DNA of 64,000 nt from Rhyzopertha dominica (lineage: Eukaryota > Arthropoda > Insecta > Coleoptera > Bostrichidae), in assembly GCA_025024175.1 (NCBI GenBank), contig QCXZ01000053.1, forward strand, positions 6,324,001-6,388,000. Direction: 5' to 3'. Positions 35,600 through 46,440 of the stretch are shown here, piece after piece (position 1 is the first letter of the stretch; the number at the start of each line of letters is the position of its first letter). Below the pieces are notes generated by a model that ran no database searches, had not been told where the DNA came from, and saw only the letters and a list, made by a program, of their open reading frames with translations. Made by a program: the position numbers and the translations under genes.

Positions 35600-36118
35600 C
35601 TACTAAATAAAAGAGGGTGTACAAACTGATTAATTTGTGGGCCTCATCAAGGCATTAATTTGGTTTACTTACCTGTAAAATTGGATTACTTACCTGTAAA
35701 CGTTCATAGAACAAAAGAACCCTATTGTTAAACTGTAAATATTGCATCTCTATATAATTAAGGGTAGAAATAGATTGTTTTTCGTGAATTATATATCATA
35801 GTTTTGGCTCTCTTGTACGTCTGATCACGCTACGCCGCTCGTGAACTTTGTTACGTAATTTTTGAGATCTTGAATCGCTTGCGGTACTACTACTGGCCAG
35901 GCGTGGTAGCGGAGCGTCGCGTTAGCATCGTGTTTGCTTTATTTTGTGTTTTTTTTTTATAAAATCGGGCGCTTCCTGTCGGAAAATTTATATAATATTG
36001 TATATAGCTTCACATTTATTTTGTTCAGCAAATAAAGGACACATTACATAAGTGAAATCATTGGTGTGTGAATTTATTAATATTCCTGTACCGTGTGTGG
36101 TGAGATAACAGAATTGAT
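35600..36118 (+). repeat. LTR-like segment
   Basis: The segment has a TATATAATATTGTATATAGC promoter-like stretch (about 35989) and then GCAAATAAAGGACACATTACAT (poly-A signal type, about 36028). It ends ...GTGTGGTGAGATAACA (36109), followed by GAATTGATAGGGGCAACA, which might be a primer-binding site. A partner LTR and adjoining gag were not seen. Confidence 0.3.
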
Positions 36119-37904
36119 AGGGGCAACATAGTGGTTAAATATTCTTTTTTATGTAGGTAACCCTTTTTCGATCATAATATCTAAGTTTCTTGATTATTAT
36201 CCCTGTTCTTGGTAGTGGGACAGGCCTCTTTTGTAGTTCGGGATTAAAAATACTATCTGGCGCCCAAATCAAATAGACATTAATATTTATGGTAATAACG
36301 TGATTGAGTGGAAACCCCGACCTTCTCCACTGAGTAGCCGTGAGCAACCCGAGCAATTTTTTTTGCTCTACGTAGAATTAAATAGGTAATAAACTTACGG
36401 CAAGCCTTAAATCATTCTCCAAAGTAAAGACGACAAACCTTCTTCGCAAAGAAAAACCACCAGCAACTGCAAGACTAAGTTTATTTAATTAAATCTTGCT
36501 CAGTTTCTTTTCACGTGCACCCAAAATCCTACCGACTGCACCATCTCAGCACGTCGACACGTTCATTTCGATATTTAATCATTCCCGCTGTGATCCCGCC
36601 GCCCCCATATCAGGATTGTTTCGTAACATTAATAAGCGTTATCCCTCAGCGTCGCTTCTTTTCATCGCTCTCATCAGTATTCCGAGCGCACCTTCCCCAC
36701 AGTTTCTCTATTACACCAGCCAACTACAACACATCATCTTTTCCATCACATCACCCACAGCCAACCTGATTACCAGTCAGTAGGAGTACACGGCGTCTTA
36801 GATGATCGATTCAGCGGTGTCACGCATGCTGCGGACGGAGGTTTTTTCGAAGGCGACGCAACCGGGGTGAGGACCCGTGCCGTCGGTTTTCATGTCGGGA
36901 TGGAAATTTTTGTGTTCAAATTCATTGCGCGAAGAGTTAATCTCATTCTTATCGACTTACATTAATGCTATTTTATTAGGGCAGATATTTTTTTGCTCAT
37001 TTGCGATTATTCTAAAGGGAACTTTGCCTATTGAAAAATGGCGATTTGGTAGAAATGCTCATTTACCAGATTAAAGTTTCTTTAGTTTCATCATCTTGCA
37101 ATCATCTGGATTCGCTTCCTTTTTCTGACCTTGTTTTCACTTGACATCATTACGTTAATTTTTATTTTTATTTTAGGCAACTAAGGCTGTTCATACCTTT
37201 TGGGCCAAGTAAAATTCTTAGGGCGGTAACATAATTAGTCCACGTGGCCGTGACAAAGTCTGTCACTATGTATATAGCAGCTGCACTATTGGTCTGCAAG
37301 ATAAGTTATGACCCCTAACCTGTCACTCTAGTATTGACAGCATATTGCACACAGACCAACCCTTTATGAGTACGGTAATTTGTCATTTGGGCAAAAGTTA
37401 CTTTTTCTGGGGAAACTTTTTTTAATTCAATTGAATTACGTGCAATTAATTTTACACCGAGTAAATTTATTACCTTCTTACAACTCTGACTTGTACCCTT
37501 TACCCCCAAGTAAAACTTTTTTGAGGAATAAATACTTTTATAAAATTTAAAAAAAGTAAAGTAAGTAATGGTATGTGTTATTATAAAATACAATCAAGAT
37601 AGATTTAATTTTTGAATATATTTGAAAAACTAAGAAACGTGAATTTTTACTATTAATAATACTAATGGCCGATTTTTATGTACATAAAGAGAGAAGCCAG
37701 TTAAAATGTAAATTCAAAATCATAAAAAAAATTATAATAATGTATATAAAATGACAATTACCGTTAATATAATTATACAGGAATGTTTGATAACTATTAT
37801 GGAGCTAGGATATTTAATTTAATATAATGGCAGTGTCATTGGTTGGACTGTCAGCAAGAAATTGGTGATTGCAGTGCACAAATAAACCAGAGTTTTTAAT
37901 TTTA
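36119..37904. other. No gene seen; GC-richer island 36490-36890
   Basis: Overlapping plus-strand frames at 36496-36783 are proline/serine-rich in shifted frames, which suggests non-coding sequence. The rest is AT-rich without recognised motifs. Confidence 0.3.
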
Positions 37905-39125
37905 AATCCAGTTAAAGTTTCAATTTTTTTGCCAAGTCTTCATTATCACTTCCCCAACGCATATATTTATTGCCTTTGGAGGGAGAGTGAAAAAAACTTA
38001 TAGCAAGAATGTCATAGTTATTAGGATTCCGGCGAAATACAACACGACCAACATTGCAAGCAGTTAATCTACATGATCGTTCTTGGAACCACCTCGGATT
38101 AGCAGATTGACCTATGCTATCTTTTTCTATTTCATCAAGTCCTGTTGAAGTTTTTGGAAGCAGTTCTCCCATTTGCTGCTCATTATAGTCATCATCGATG
38201 GCATCTTCTTCATCAGATTCACTGTTGACTTGACCATGATCTAAATCGGGACCAACAGACTTGTTTTTCTTTTTTTGTGGTTGATCATCTGCGAAAAGTC
38301 TTCTACAAGCTTTATCTCGTTTCCGCTTAGGAATACGTCTCATATCTTTTTTTTTAATTTTCCGGGGGTTCGTTTGGCAATTTGTCCCTGTTGCGTTGCT
38401 AGTAATGTTTAATAAAAGGTTATGAACATTTTGCACTAATCTTTTAGAGCATGTCAGTTAATCGCCAAGCAAACCACATTCGTCCATCTCAGAAATGAAG
38501 TTCTCTTCGTTTGGTTTTGGTTCTGTGCAAAAGTAATTTTCACAATTTTTATGATCACCAAATACATGCCTTGGGCAAGTTTTAGTTTCTCTAGATAATC
38601 CTGCCAATTGTTTATCAAACGAACCATCCTCTATTTTCCTGAAATTTAGGGCTTTCTTTATTGCTCCTCTCATTCGCTCTATATTAGATTTCAAACTTTT
38701 CCGCAGCTTCACAGGTAAACCTTATTTTTTGTCGAACTTAAACGACTTTTTGCCATTTGATGCAATTCTGAGACAGTTTCTCAGCAGAAGGTTTGTGCAT
38801 TTGGCGAACTAGTTGTGGTCCGTAAGGTTTTGCGGTCAGAAGTCTGTCGCTGTCACCTACCAGTTTTACATACTTCAGTCCATGCATATCAATACTTTGA
38901 AACTTTCAGCAATTATATCGGATTCCATTCAAGTAGATATTCCTTTCCAATTTTTTGTGCATCTGTGCTCTGCACTGGGATTGTTCTCTGCATTTGCACA
39001 ATTGATGCAAAATTTATTTCACACACTTATGTATAGCAATTTTCCTGTTTTAACCCCCAAAAATACTCTTTCCGCGTGTGTATTCAAAACTAAAACCTTC
39101 GAGTAGCATCTAAGATTTCTTTAAT
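37905..39125 (-). pseudogene. Mutator/YqaJ-type transposon protein relic, copy 2
   Basis: On the minus strand: KFCINCANAENNPSAEHRC, CTKNWKGIST, a TGA stop, MESDIIAESF (39020-38900); VGDSDRLLTAKPYGPQLV (38870-38815); KKALNFRKIEDGSFDKQLAGL and CPRHVFGDHKNCENYFC (38650-38540). Then come a basic stretch RRIPKRKRDKACRRLF, an acidic linker SESDEEDAIDDDYNE, and WFQERSCRLTACNVGRVVFRR (in two parts WFQERS, RLTACNVGRVVFRR). It ends with YMRWGSDNEDLAKKL. The cysteine/MESD part matches Mutator-like transposase domains of insects; the last two blocks match the start and the G..NE..A motif of YqaJ nucleases. Stops and at least one frameshift (near 38440) break it. Confidence 0.7.
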
Positions 39126-39950
39126 TGCTGGCAAGTTTGAGCTATATAACAGCCTTGGCAAGATGTACAATTAATTTCGTAAATCACATCAGTGTTATTT
39201 ACTAATGGCGTGTTATCTTTTAATTTTGTATACAGCGAACCTACTAACTTCGTACTTTTTTTGTAATATTTGTTATAATTTTTTGATAAGTTTATTAACT
39301 TTTGTGTCGGATTATTGTAATATGGTAACACTGCAAATTTTTTGGTTCACTTTTTATTGTAATTTATTTGTTACGTTAATTTCCTCACTTTGCACTCTCG
39401 AATTGTTACTATAATTGTTACTATAAAGTAATTTAGTTATTAGTTTTTTTGGGTATGCATTTTTATANGTGAGAATTCCAAAAATTTTAAATTTTTGTAC
39501 CTAAAGTCNTTATGTANTAGNGTTTCAATTCTATTTTTCATTTGAACTACAAAATTTAATTTAACTTTGTTTGAATGGTTTGACTCATAATGCAGGTATC
39601 TGCCTGTAGATGTAGGTTTCCTGTACCAATCTAATTTTATAGTGTTGTTTTGCCTCTATAAACTCTTGTATGTAAAAAAGAAACGCATCTGTCACTTTCT
39701 TTCTCTACAGTAAACTTAATGTTTGTAACAGAATCATTAAACACTTGTATTATCTCTTCAATACCATCAGGTGGAACAATTAGTATTAAATCGTCGACAA
39801 ATTCTTTTATATAATTTATATAAAACGACAGTTTTAGTATTACTTCTTCAAGGAGTGTGTTCATTACATACTGAGCCACGATTGGACATAATTTTGACCC
39901 CATAGCACATCCAAGTACTTGCATGTAGGAACTACCCAAATAGCTAAAAT
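39110..39950 (-). pseudogene. Penelope-like element relic (RT palm and GIY-YIG)
   Basis: At 39939-39640 the minus strand reads LGCAMGSKLCPIVAQYVMN, YIKEFVDDLILIVPPDGIEE, VTNIKFTVEKESDRCVSFL: the RT palm with FVDD and the KFT-E block. At 39331-39110 it reads KLVGSLYTKLKD, TDVIYEINCTSCQGCYIAQTCQQL. This is the GIY-YIG endonuclease start, in which the YIG-type glycine position reads YIA. Between them (39636-39340) the frame is lost. The order RT then GIY-YIG is diagnostic of Penelope-like elements. The fragment joins the Mutator-type relic directly. Confidence 0.85.
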
Positions 39951-40671
39951 AACTGTTTTGTTAATGACTAACTGACAAACTGGAATAGAATCATAAACTT
40001 TGCGGAGTAAACACATCAAATAGGTCTAAAGAACCTATAAGTCATGTTTCTCCAAAATCACTGACAATTCTCCGGTGATTTTATCAGAGTTGAACCCCAA
40101 CAACGAAATCTCAAGACGTACACTGCCCGCCATACCACACCACTACGAAAAATGTTTTCCCATCCGCAAGAACTAATAGCCCAGGACACTAGATACAACG
40201 CGGTCGAAACAAAAACAGGTAATGGCCCAGCGAGGCGGGCAAGAAGCATTTCTGTTATACAAGACAAATGAGAATCTCGTTAAAAGCTTACTACGATTAT
40301 ACAGCCAGGAGGAAAGCAGGCGAGTGCGTCTGCATTAGTACCAAAAGGGATATCTACTTTAAAATGGAGTATTTCATTAAGGGAAATTCATCCTAATTTC
40401 TAAGATATATACAATGTATAACTACAAAGCGTATAACGCTGTTATCTCTTTGACAATGACCGTATTTGGTCGAAACGATCCTCATAGTTATCTAATAAAT
40501 AAGTGAGACAAAGCACATACGTTCAATCAGCTTGTTTTCAAGCTACCTAATTAATTCAGCAGGTAAACCACATGGTTAGATTTTTTGATGCATATTCCCC
40601 AATATCTTATTTTTTCTATAATAACTTTTTGATTGTGTTTATACCTATTAATGACAATTTTCACGTAAGCT
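39951..40671. other. No recognised gene; shared PLE-flank repeat at 40450-40555
   Basis: No coding similarity was recognised. 40450-40477 reads TTGACAATGACC, loop, GGTCGAAACG. Together with the following ~80 bases (GAGACAAAGCACATACGTTC, then CAAGCTACCTAATT) it matches 34710-34800. Confidence 0.5.
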
Positions 40672-42203
40672 CAGTGATGGGCGTCATGTAGATTACGCTA
40701 TTGTCTACGCGTAAACTATGTAATATTCTACTTTGAAATTCTACTGTAGAAAATAGCATTGTGTAGATAATCAGAAATTTAGAAATATTTAGTTATTTAA
40801 TGGTGTCTATCACCATTACTGCTCTAAACATGGTAAATGTCTAAACAGCAATAACATATTTGGTCATACCTTAGGGTCAGAAGACCCGACAAGCGTGCTG
40901 TGAAAAGCACTTTGAAGCCCTCAGTCGGTCAAATGGACTTCTTAATGACTGTAAACTGTGATTTTATGTTCTTTCTTCTCTGTAAACAGAAATTTCATAA
41001 GCTACTCATGTTCTTTTATTGCAAATTCTTTGAAAGCAGATCAACAGGGTACACAAGCAGTTCTTGTTGCTGAACTAGATACATTGATCTAAAGAAGCAA
41101 CTAACTATGACCAACTAGTTGTGTTGTAGTAAAAAAATTCTTTGGAAAAAAATCAACTTGTAACTGCGGTACCGAATTTGATAGTGTGCTAGGAAAAGAA
41201 CTTATTATAGTTGTGGAAGGAAAGATGTTGTAAACATATGCTTTGTCTTTTGTGTTTTAAAGAAGTGAAAAAAACCGTTTGTATACACTGACTACTTACT
41301 AAAACATGATATATGTACAAGTTTGTAATATAATATTTACATTTACACCTATTTATTGTCTCAGACATATTAAAATCATAAGTTAAGAAAATAAAAATGT
41401 TTAGTAAACCGTGTAGTTATTTATAAGTCATTAATCTGTCTAAAACCAAAACTTCAAATTCCAAATAACATTATACATAAATGGATCGTATTTTGCATGT
41501 TTTAGTTGGCTCCTTATTATAAACCGCATTTTCAGTAAGGATCAACTACATGTTGTTATACTTATGTACCATTGTAAATGTTTATAGAAGCCCTGACGAA
41601 GATATGAAATAAAAATCGAAAGCTTGACAAAAAAAGAAGAGTAAACACTATTTTATAACTTCAATTGACTTGTTTGACGGCGCTAAATGAAACATTTTAT
41701 TAATAATATAATAATTATAACACTTGGAAATGTTTCAGATTTTATTGAGTTTAACCTCTTACATGTAAAATGAAACTTCATTTTGTAAACTCTTTGAGAA
41801 AGGCCTAATAAGCCGAAACATGTAAGAGGTTAAACTCAATAAAATCTGAAACATTACCAAGTGTTATAATTATTATATTATAAACACTATTTTAACATAA
41901 GAAGTCGATTTCTACTTATTTGCGAAGACCTTAATATAATAAAAAGCAACGGCTATGTCCATTTAACGTATTAGATATAAAAAACTATAAAATTTTAAGA
42001 AATTTGACACATGGAGAAGCCAACAAGACAGGGAAATTAGAATCAAACTAATTTCATTTTATTTTAGTATGTACTTAATACATTTTAGCCATAATATACT
42101 CGTTTTATATTTTCTACTTAAAATATACTCCAAAGTGCTTTATCTACATTTTCTACGCATGTAACGTAGAAAATTATAATTTACGCGTAAACGCCCATCA
42201 CTG
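40672..42203. mobile_element. Non-autonomous hAT-like element
   Basis: CAGTGATGGGCGT at 40672-40684 has a perfect 13-base inverted partner at 42191-42203. Further inward, TACGCGTAAA...TAT.AAT.TTCTAC is also shared between the ends, with a short insertion on the left. CAGTG-type ends are usual for hAT elements. No transposase was recognised and the expected 8-bp target duplication is not visible (CGTAAGCT versus TAGTATAT). The interior holds a 64-bp-arm hairpin (41703-41881) and a PLE-type box (41593-41623), so other insertions may have enlarged it. Confidence 0.7.
41703..41881. repeat. Near-perfect hairpin, 64-bp arms
   Basis: Arms 41703-41766 and 41818-41881 are inverted copies with a single visible mismatch and a 51-base loop. 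The loop contains GAGAAAGGCCTAATAAGCC followed by GAAACA. It lies inside the hAT-like element. Confidence 0.9.
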
Positions 42204-42320
42204 TAGTATATAGCGACCTCCTTTCTTCCTTCTTTCGCTGATTTGTTGTAATATCCTTCTTAGCTGGCTCCTTTTATATTAATATAAATATATATAAAGA
42301 GCTGAGTGTGGTTTGAATCT

Positions 42321-42434
42321 AATCGAAACATTAAAAAATAACCCTAACCACAATATTAGAAATTACAATATTCTATATACTGTATATTGTAATTTCTAAT
42401 ATTGTGGTTAGGGTTATTTTTTACTGTTTCGATT
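42321..42434. repeat. Near-perfect hairpin, 51-bp arms, with TTAGGG-like core
   Basis: Arms 42321-42371 and 42384-42434 pair with one mismatch around a 12-base loop (TCTATATACTGT). Each arm carries ATAACCCTAACCACAATATT or its complement and a terminal AATCGAAACA. Such low divergence suggests a recent origin or ongoing arm conversion. Confidence 0.92.
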
Positions 42435-43239
42435 GATATAAAATGTCCATCAGTATTATTGCTACCAAGTTTAAGCTGAAATGTGTTCATAATCTTATAT
42501 CATGATAGCAGTTGACTTCCCCGCGCATTGGATTAATCTTCTTGCAAAAGGACAAGCCAACGTTTATCGGATTGGTGTACAGCGCCCCGCTTGAAACGAG
42601 ACGGTTTTATGAACTTTTAATAGATTTTCGGTCTTGCTGGTCCATTTCTCAATTATCTGATCTCATGTCGACGAACGACGACCGACCGTGAAGTCGCAGG
42701 AAATTTATTTCGAAAGTTGAATCGCGAGGTATTATTTCGGCCGGGGCTGCACTTCCATCCCGTGCGTGGGCAGTGAAAACCGATACTAAAAACCCAGCCC
42801 TAATGGAAAAAACCGCGGCTCACTCGTAATCCAATTTAAATTAATTTATAGGTATTATTCTCTGAGGATCTTGCTTCTGTTTCGAATTTCCTCCCATATT
42901 TGCCCGTTCCATTGTCCTGCCATTAAAATTTTAATTATCCCTTTCCCGCTTTGTTCCTGGGCAAAAGCAGGCGCGCCTGTCTCCCGGTTAATAAACAAAC
43001 GCTGAGAGACCTATAGCTTGCACAAAATGACACGGGTCAGTTTGTGTAGGCCGAAAAATTAATTGTATGCCAGACAGTCTTTGATCGGTCATCTCTTACG
43101 ACAGTTATCTGAAAAAAATATGGTTAATAGCTGGCTACATTATTTTTTCGAAAATTGTCATCAAAACCTGACATTTTCGATAAATTTCCAGTTGAAAAGG
43201 GAACCTTTTTGGTCACCTAGCTGCGAAATACATTTGTAT
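42435..43239. other. No gene seen; GC-richer island
   Basis: The stretch 42520-43000 has raised G+C and CpG content and no open frame of note. A frame at 43063-43302 may reach into the PLE start but shows no motif before about 43250. Confidence 0.35.
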
Positions 43240-43244
43240 TCTAG

Positions 43245-45177
43245 AACAGATGGGGTTTTATCAAGATATACAAAGAAAATGCCATCGTGCCAGATAATGT
43301 AAAAACAACATTAGCATTAGGTACTAAATTTAATTTTCCAACTAACATTAAAGATATACGCTTAGGCAAACTTATAGCTGATATTGAAAATAACTTATTA
43401 TTTATAACAGAACAAAAAAGAATTTATATAGAGCAAAACTAACTAGTATAATCACAGGACTTGTGCATAAAAATAAAAATACCAAACATCAACTTGCTAG
43501 TTTATACATTGCAACAAAAAGATACTTTAAACAGAATCAAAATTTAATTTCATTAAATAGTGACAAGGGATCGGTAACGGTGGTAATCGACAGACATCAA
43601 TACCAAGAAAACTTGAACTCAATTGTAGCGGATACGAACTCTTTTGTCATGTTAAGGGGAGATCCAACCAGAACCATACAAACCAAAGCTAACGATTACA
43701 TAAGTAAACTAGGAAAAGTCAAATTTCTTACTAAAGAACAAGCCAAATTATACAAGATTTATAATGCTATAACTCCTCGAATTTATGGCAATCCGAAGCT
43801 TCACAAACCTGGTTTACCATTGAGACCTGTAGTATAAAGTATACAAAGTACGTCAAAAATATCAAAAATACTCTGTGATATATTAACAAACGCATATAAA
43901 ACTGATAATGGGTATTACATAAAAGATTCCTTTCAATTTGCTGAATTCATAAATAATATCAGAGAACCACCAGATCATGAACTAATATCATTAGATGCCG
44001 TAAATCTTTTTGGTAATATAACTGAACCTCTTGTGATTAAAGTGTTGAATCAACAGTGGAACACAATTGACCCATATTTTAAATGTTTTACATTAAGGCT
44101 AAAGAAAAAAAATAACTTTTCATTGATATGATAAAATTCACAGTAGACAATAACTATTTCGCGTATGAAGATAAATTCTTTAAACAAACCACTGGTTGTG
44201 CAAATATATAATGGATAATTTATTAGATACTTGTATACCTATATTATGCTACAATATAACATTTATAAAAAAGTACTTTGATGATTTAATAATGTTAGTA
44301 CCAACAAGGGCATTAGAACAAATAGAAAATGTGTTTAACTCATATGATCAATATATAAAGTTTACTATAGAACTAGAGGTAGATTGTGGAGTACCATTTT
44401 TAGATACTAAATCATACGTAAAAATGATAAATTAACACTAGATTGGTACCGAAAACCAACCTCGTCAGGAAGGTATATTAATTACTTATCAGATCATTCA
44501 ACACATATTAAAATTAACTTTGTAAAGCAGATGAAATTAAAAATTTTATAAAAAATTTACTATTACAAAATTTATATCCAAAAACGTTAATAAATAAAAT
44601 CTTATATTCTACTACTTATTTATCAACAAATGTAACACAAACACAACAAACTGTAAATAGCAATGTTATGCATGGTAACGTGGAGCAGAGTATAAATCCT
44701 GATCCCATGGTTGATAATAACACACTAATATTAGAACACAAAAGGTATGGATCACTAGCAAACATTTCTGGATTAACAACAAAATTAATTAAGACGTTTA
44801 AAAATGAAAAAAATAAAAATTGCACTTAAGAATAAAAAGAACGGTTTAACCTTACTAACAACATTAAAATCAAAAATACCCATAAAATTTCAATCGGATT
44901 TATATATTGTTTGGAATGTGAGGATTGTGAAGGCAAGTACATATGACAGACATCACGATGGATAGTTAATAGACTGGCCCTCCATAAAAGTGACATAAAT
45001 AAACAAAGGGATAGATGCTCACTTACAGAGCACATAGTCAGCAATGGTCATCATATTAACAGGGATAATGTCAAAATTTTAGATAAAGAAAGTAATGCTA
45101 ACAAAAGATTAATTTTAGAAATGGTTCACATAAATCAAAATTCAAATACAATAAATAAAAAGTCAGATACTCAATAA
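43245..45177 (+). pseudogene. Penelope-like element, most complete relic (RT and GIY-YIG)
   Basis: In order on the plus strand: an N-terminal ALGTKFNFPTNIKD block (43310-43360); LNSDKGSVTVVIDRHQYQENL; RIYGNPKLHKPGLPLRPVV (43780-43835); a TAA where Ser is normal; SKISKILCDIL; DHELISLDAVNLFGNITE (motif A). Next are FFKQTTGCAN, FIKKYFDDLIMLVP (YFDD in place of YVDD, 44260-44300), KFTIELEVDCGVPFLDT and DWYRKPTSSGRYINYLSDHS. The GIY-YIG part is GFIYCLECEDCEGKYI followed by TGA in place of the Gly codon and then QTSR (44900-44960). The C-terminal RCSLTEHIVSNGHHIN and a natural stop near 45177 follow. Only a few lesions separate it from an open frame, so it is the youngest PLE here, but it is inactive as read. 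Confidence 0.9.
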
Positions 45178-45180
45178 CTG

Positions 45181-45954
45181 AGTAACATTTACACGTACTT
45201 GCCGTAGAACTCTTTGCATTAGTTTAGTGGAAATAGGTCACCGGATTTTGCTTTTATGAAATGGGGCAGTATTTCAGCTTTTTCCAAAATATTCTGAGCC
45301 ATCAGCGCATAAAGTTGTTGGTGTCTTAGAAAGGCGTGGAAAATGCCAGTATACAGAAATTCAGTTTTCATCTAGTCCACTAGTCCATGCATGTATTCAT
45401 CAGGGCAATAAAATTTCCGGAACTTAATTCAATTTTCCAAGAAAACTACCGCGCTAAACCGCTCAATTTGTCTCTTTACAGCGCAAATCCACGCGGGAAT
45501 TCTGGCGCTCATCGCTAACACTCTGGTTAAAATCCATTACCACTTTATTGAGTTATCATAACCGTAAAAGCTCCACCGGCTCCTAAACACCCCCTCTCCA
45601 CGTGCCCTCTTTCGCCGTACAGACGAAACACCGCGCGATGCAATAATCTCATAAACTGCGGCGAAGTCGCGTTAATTGTTTAATGGATTGAACGCACATT
45701 CGCCGAGGACGGAGGTGGAAAACAGGAAGGGTGGATTAACCATGGATCTATCAAGCGGTGGATCGCGTTTGTGGAATGGATGAGAGTGTACAATAATTTT
45801 GAGGTCCTTGAATGTGTGATAAACTGTCCAGTAGGTTTCCTCACCATTTGTATAGCTGTCCTTGGTAGGCGGTTTCGGGGAGGGTGAGTAGAAAAGGGAC
45901 AATTACAGTTTTAGTTTTTCCAACAACTCTGGGGTTTACGCGTTTTGGTCATAA
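45181..45954. other. No recognised gene
   Basis: Base-balanced stretch. Short frames on the minus strand (45672-45902) lack motifs. 45540-45720 is GC-richer. Confidence 0.3.
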
Positions 45955-46440
45955 TCATGAGCCCTTCCCACCTTCCATACATTTAGCTGATTAATTAAGT
46001 ATGTATTTACGAAATTGTTAATGAAGTAAAATTTATAGACAAGTGTATTTCACAATTTTCATCCAAAATTCATATTTGACCTATGCAATTGACATTCAAC
46101 AAGTCGTCAAACGATTTCCAAGCTTATTTTGGGTTGTAGTCATAATACGATTTCTACTTTGTTCAGCTCCTCTAATACGTTTTCTTATTGGGATTATATT
46201 TGTGTTTGGCAGTAACTCCAATCTTCTTAGTTCCAAATTTCAAAATTAATACAGAAAAAACTTTCTAAAATATCAGTTATTTCGAGCAAAAATTCATCCG
46301 AACTAAGAGTTATGAAAGTTTTAGNAATCTAGTAGTATTATAAGCATGAATTCAAACCCGGTGTGCTGTTAAAATGCTAGTATACAAAATACTTTCTGAG
46401 TATAACCGATTAAATATATCTCAGTTTATTTAAATGAGCC
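45955..46440 (+). repeat. Dispersed repeat family C, copy 1
   Basis: This matches 60050-60250 plus 61803-62150. Shared landmarks are CCATACATTTAG, TATTTACGAAATTGT, GTGTATTTCAC, TTTCCAAGCTTA, AGTCATAA[T/C]ACGATTTCT, CATCCGAACTAA and CAGTTTATTTAAATGA. The copy at 60 kb has a further insertion in the middle. Class unknown. Confidence 0.8.

Noticed and set aside
36496..36783. 95-residue plus-strand frame as a gene
   Set aside because: Open in two shifted frames at once and low in distinctive residues, as expected for non-coding CT-rich DNA.
40664..42211. 8-bp target duplication of the hAT-like element
   Set aside because: The flanks CGTAAGCT and TAGTATAT do not match, so it is not claimed.
42321..42434. 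Interstitial telomere repeat
   Set aside because: Only one AACCCTAACC unit per arm; no tandem run.
45955..46250. Hydrophobic frame (FWVVVIIRFLLCSAPLIRFL) as a membrane protein
   Set aside because: It lies inside dispersed repeat family C and is not open in the other copy.
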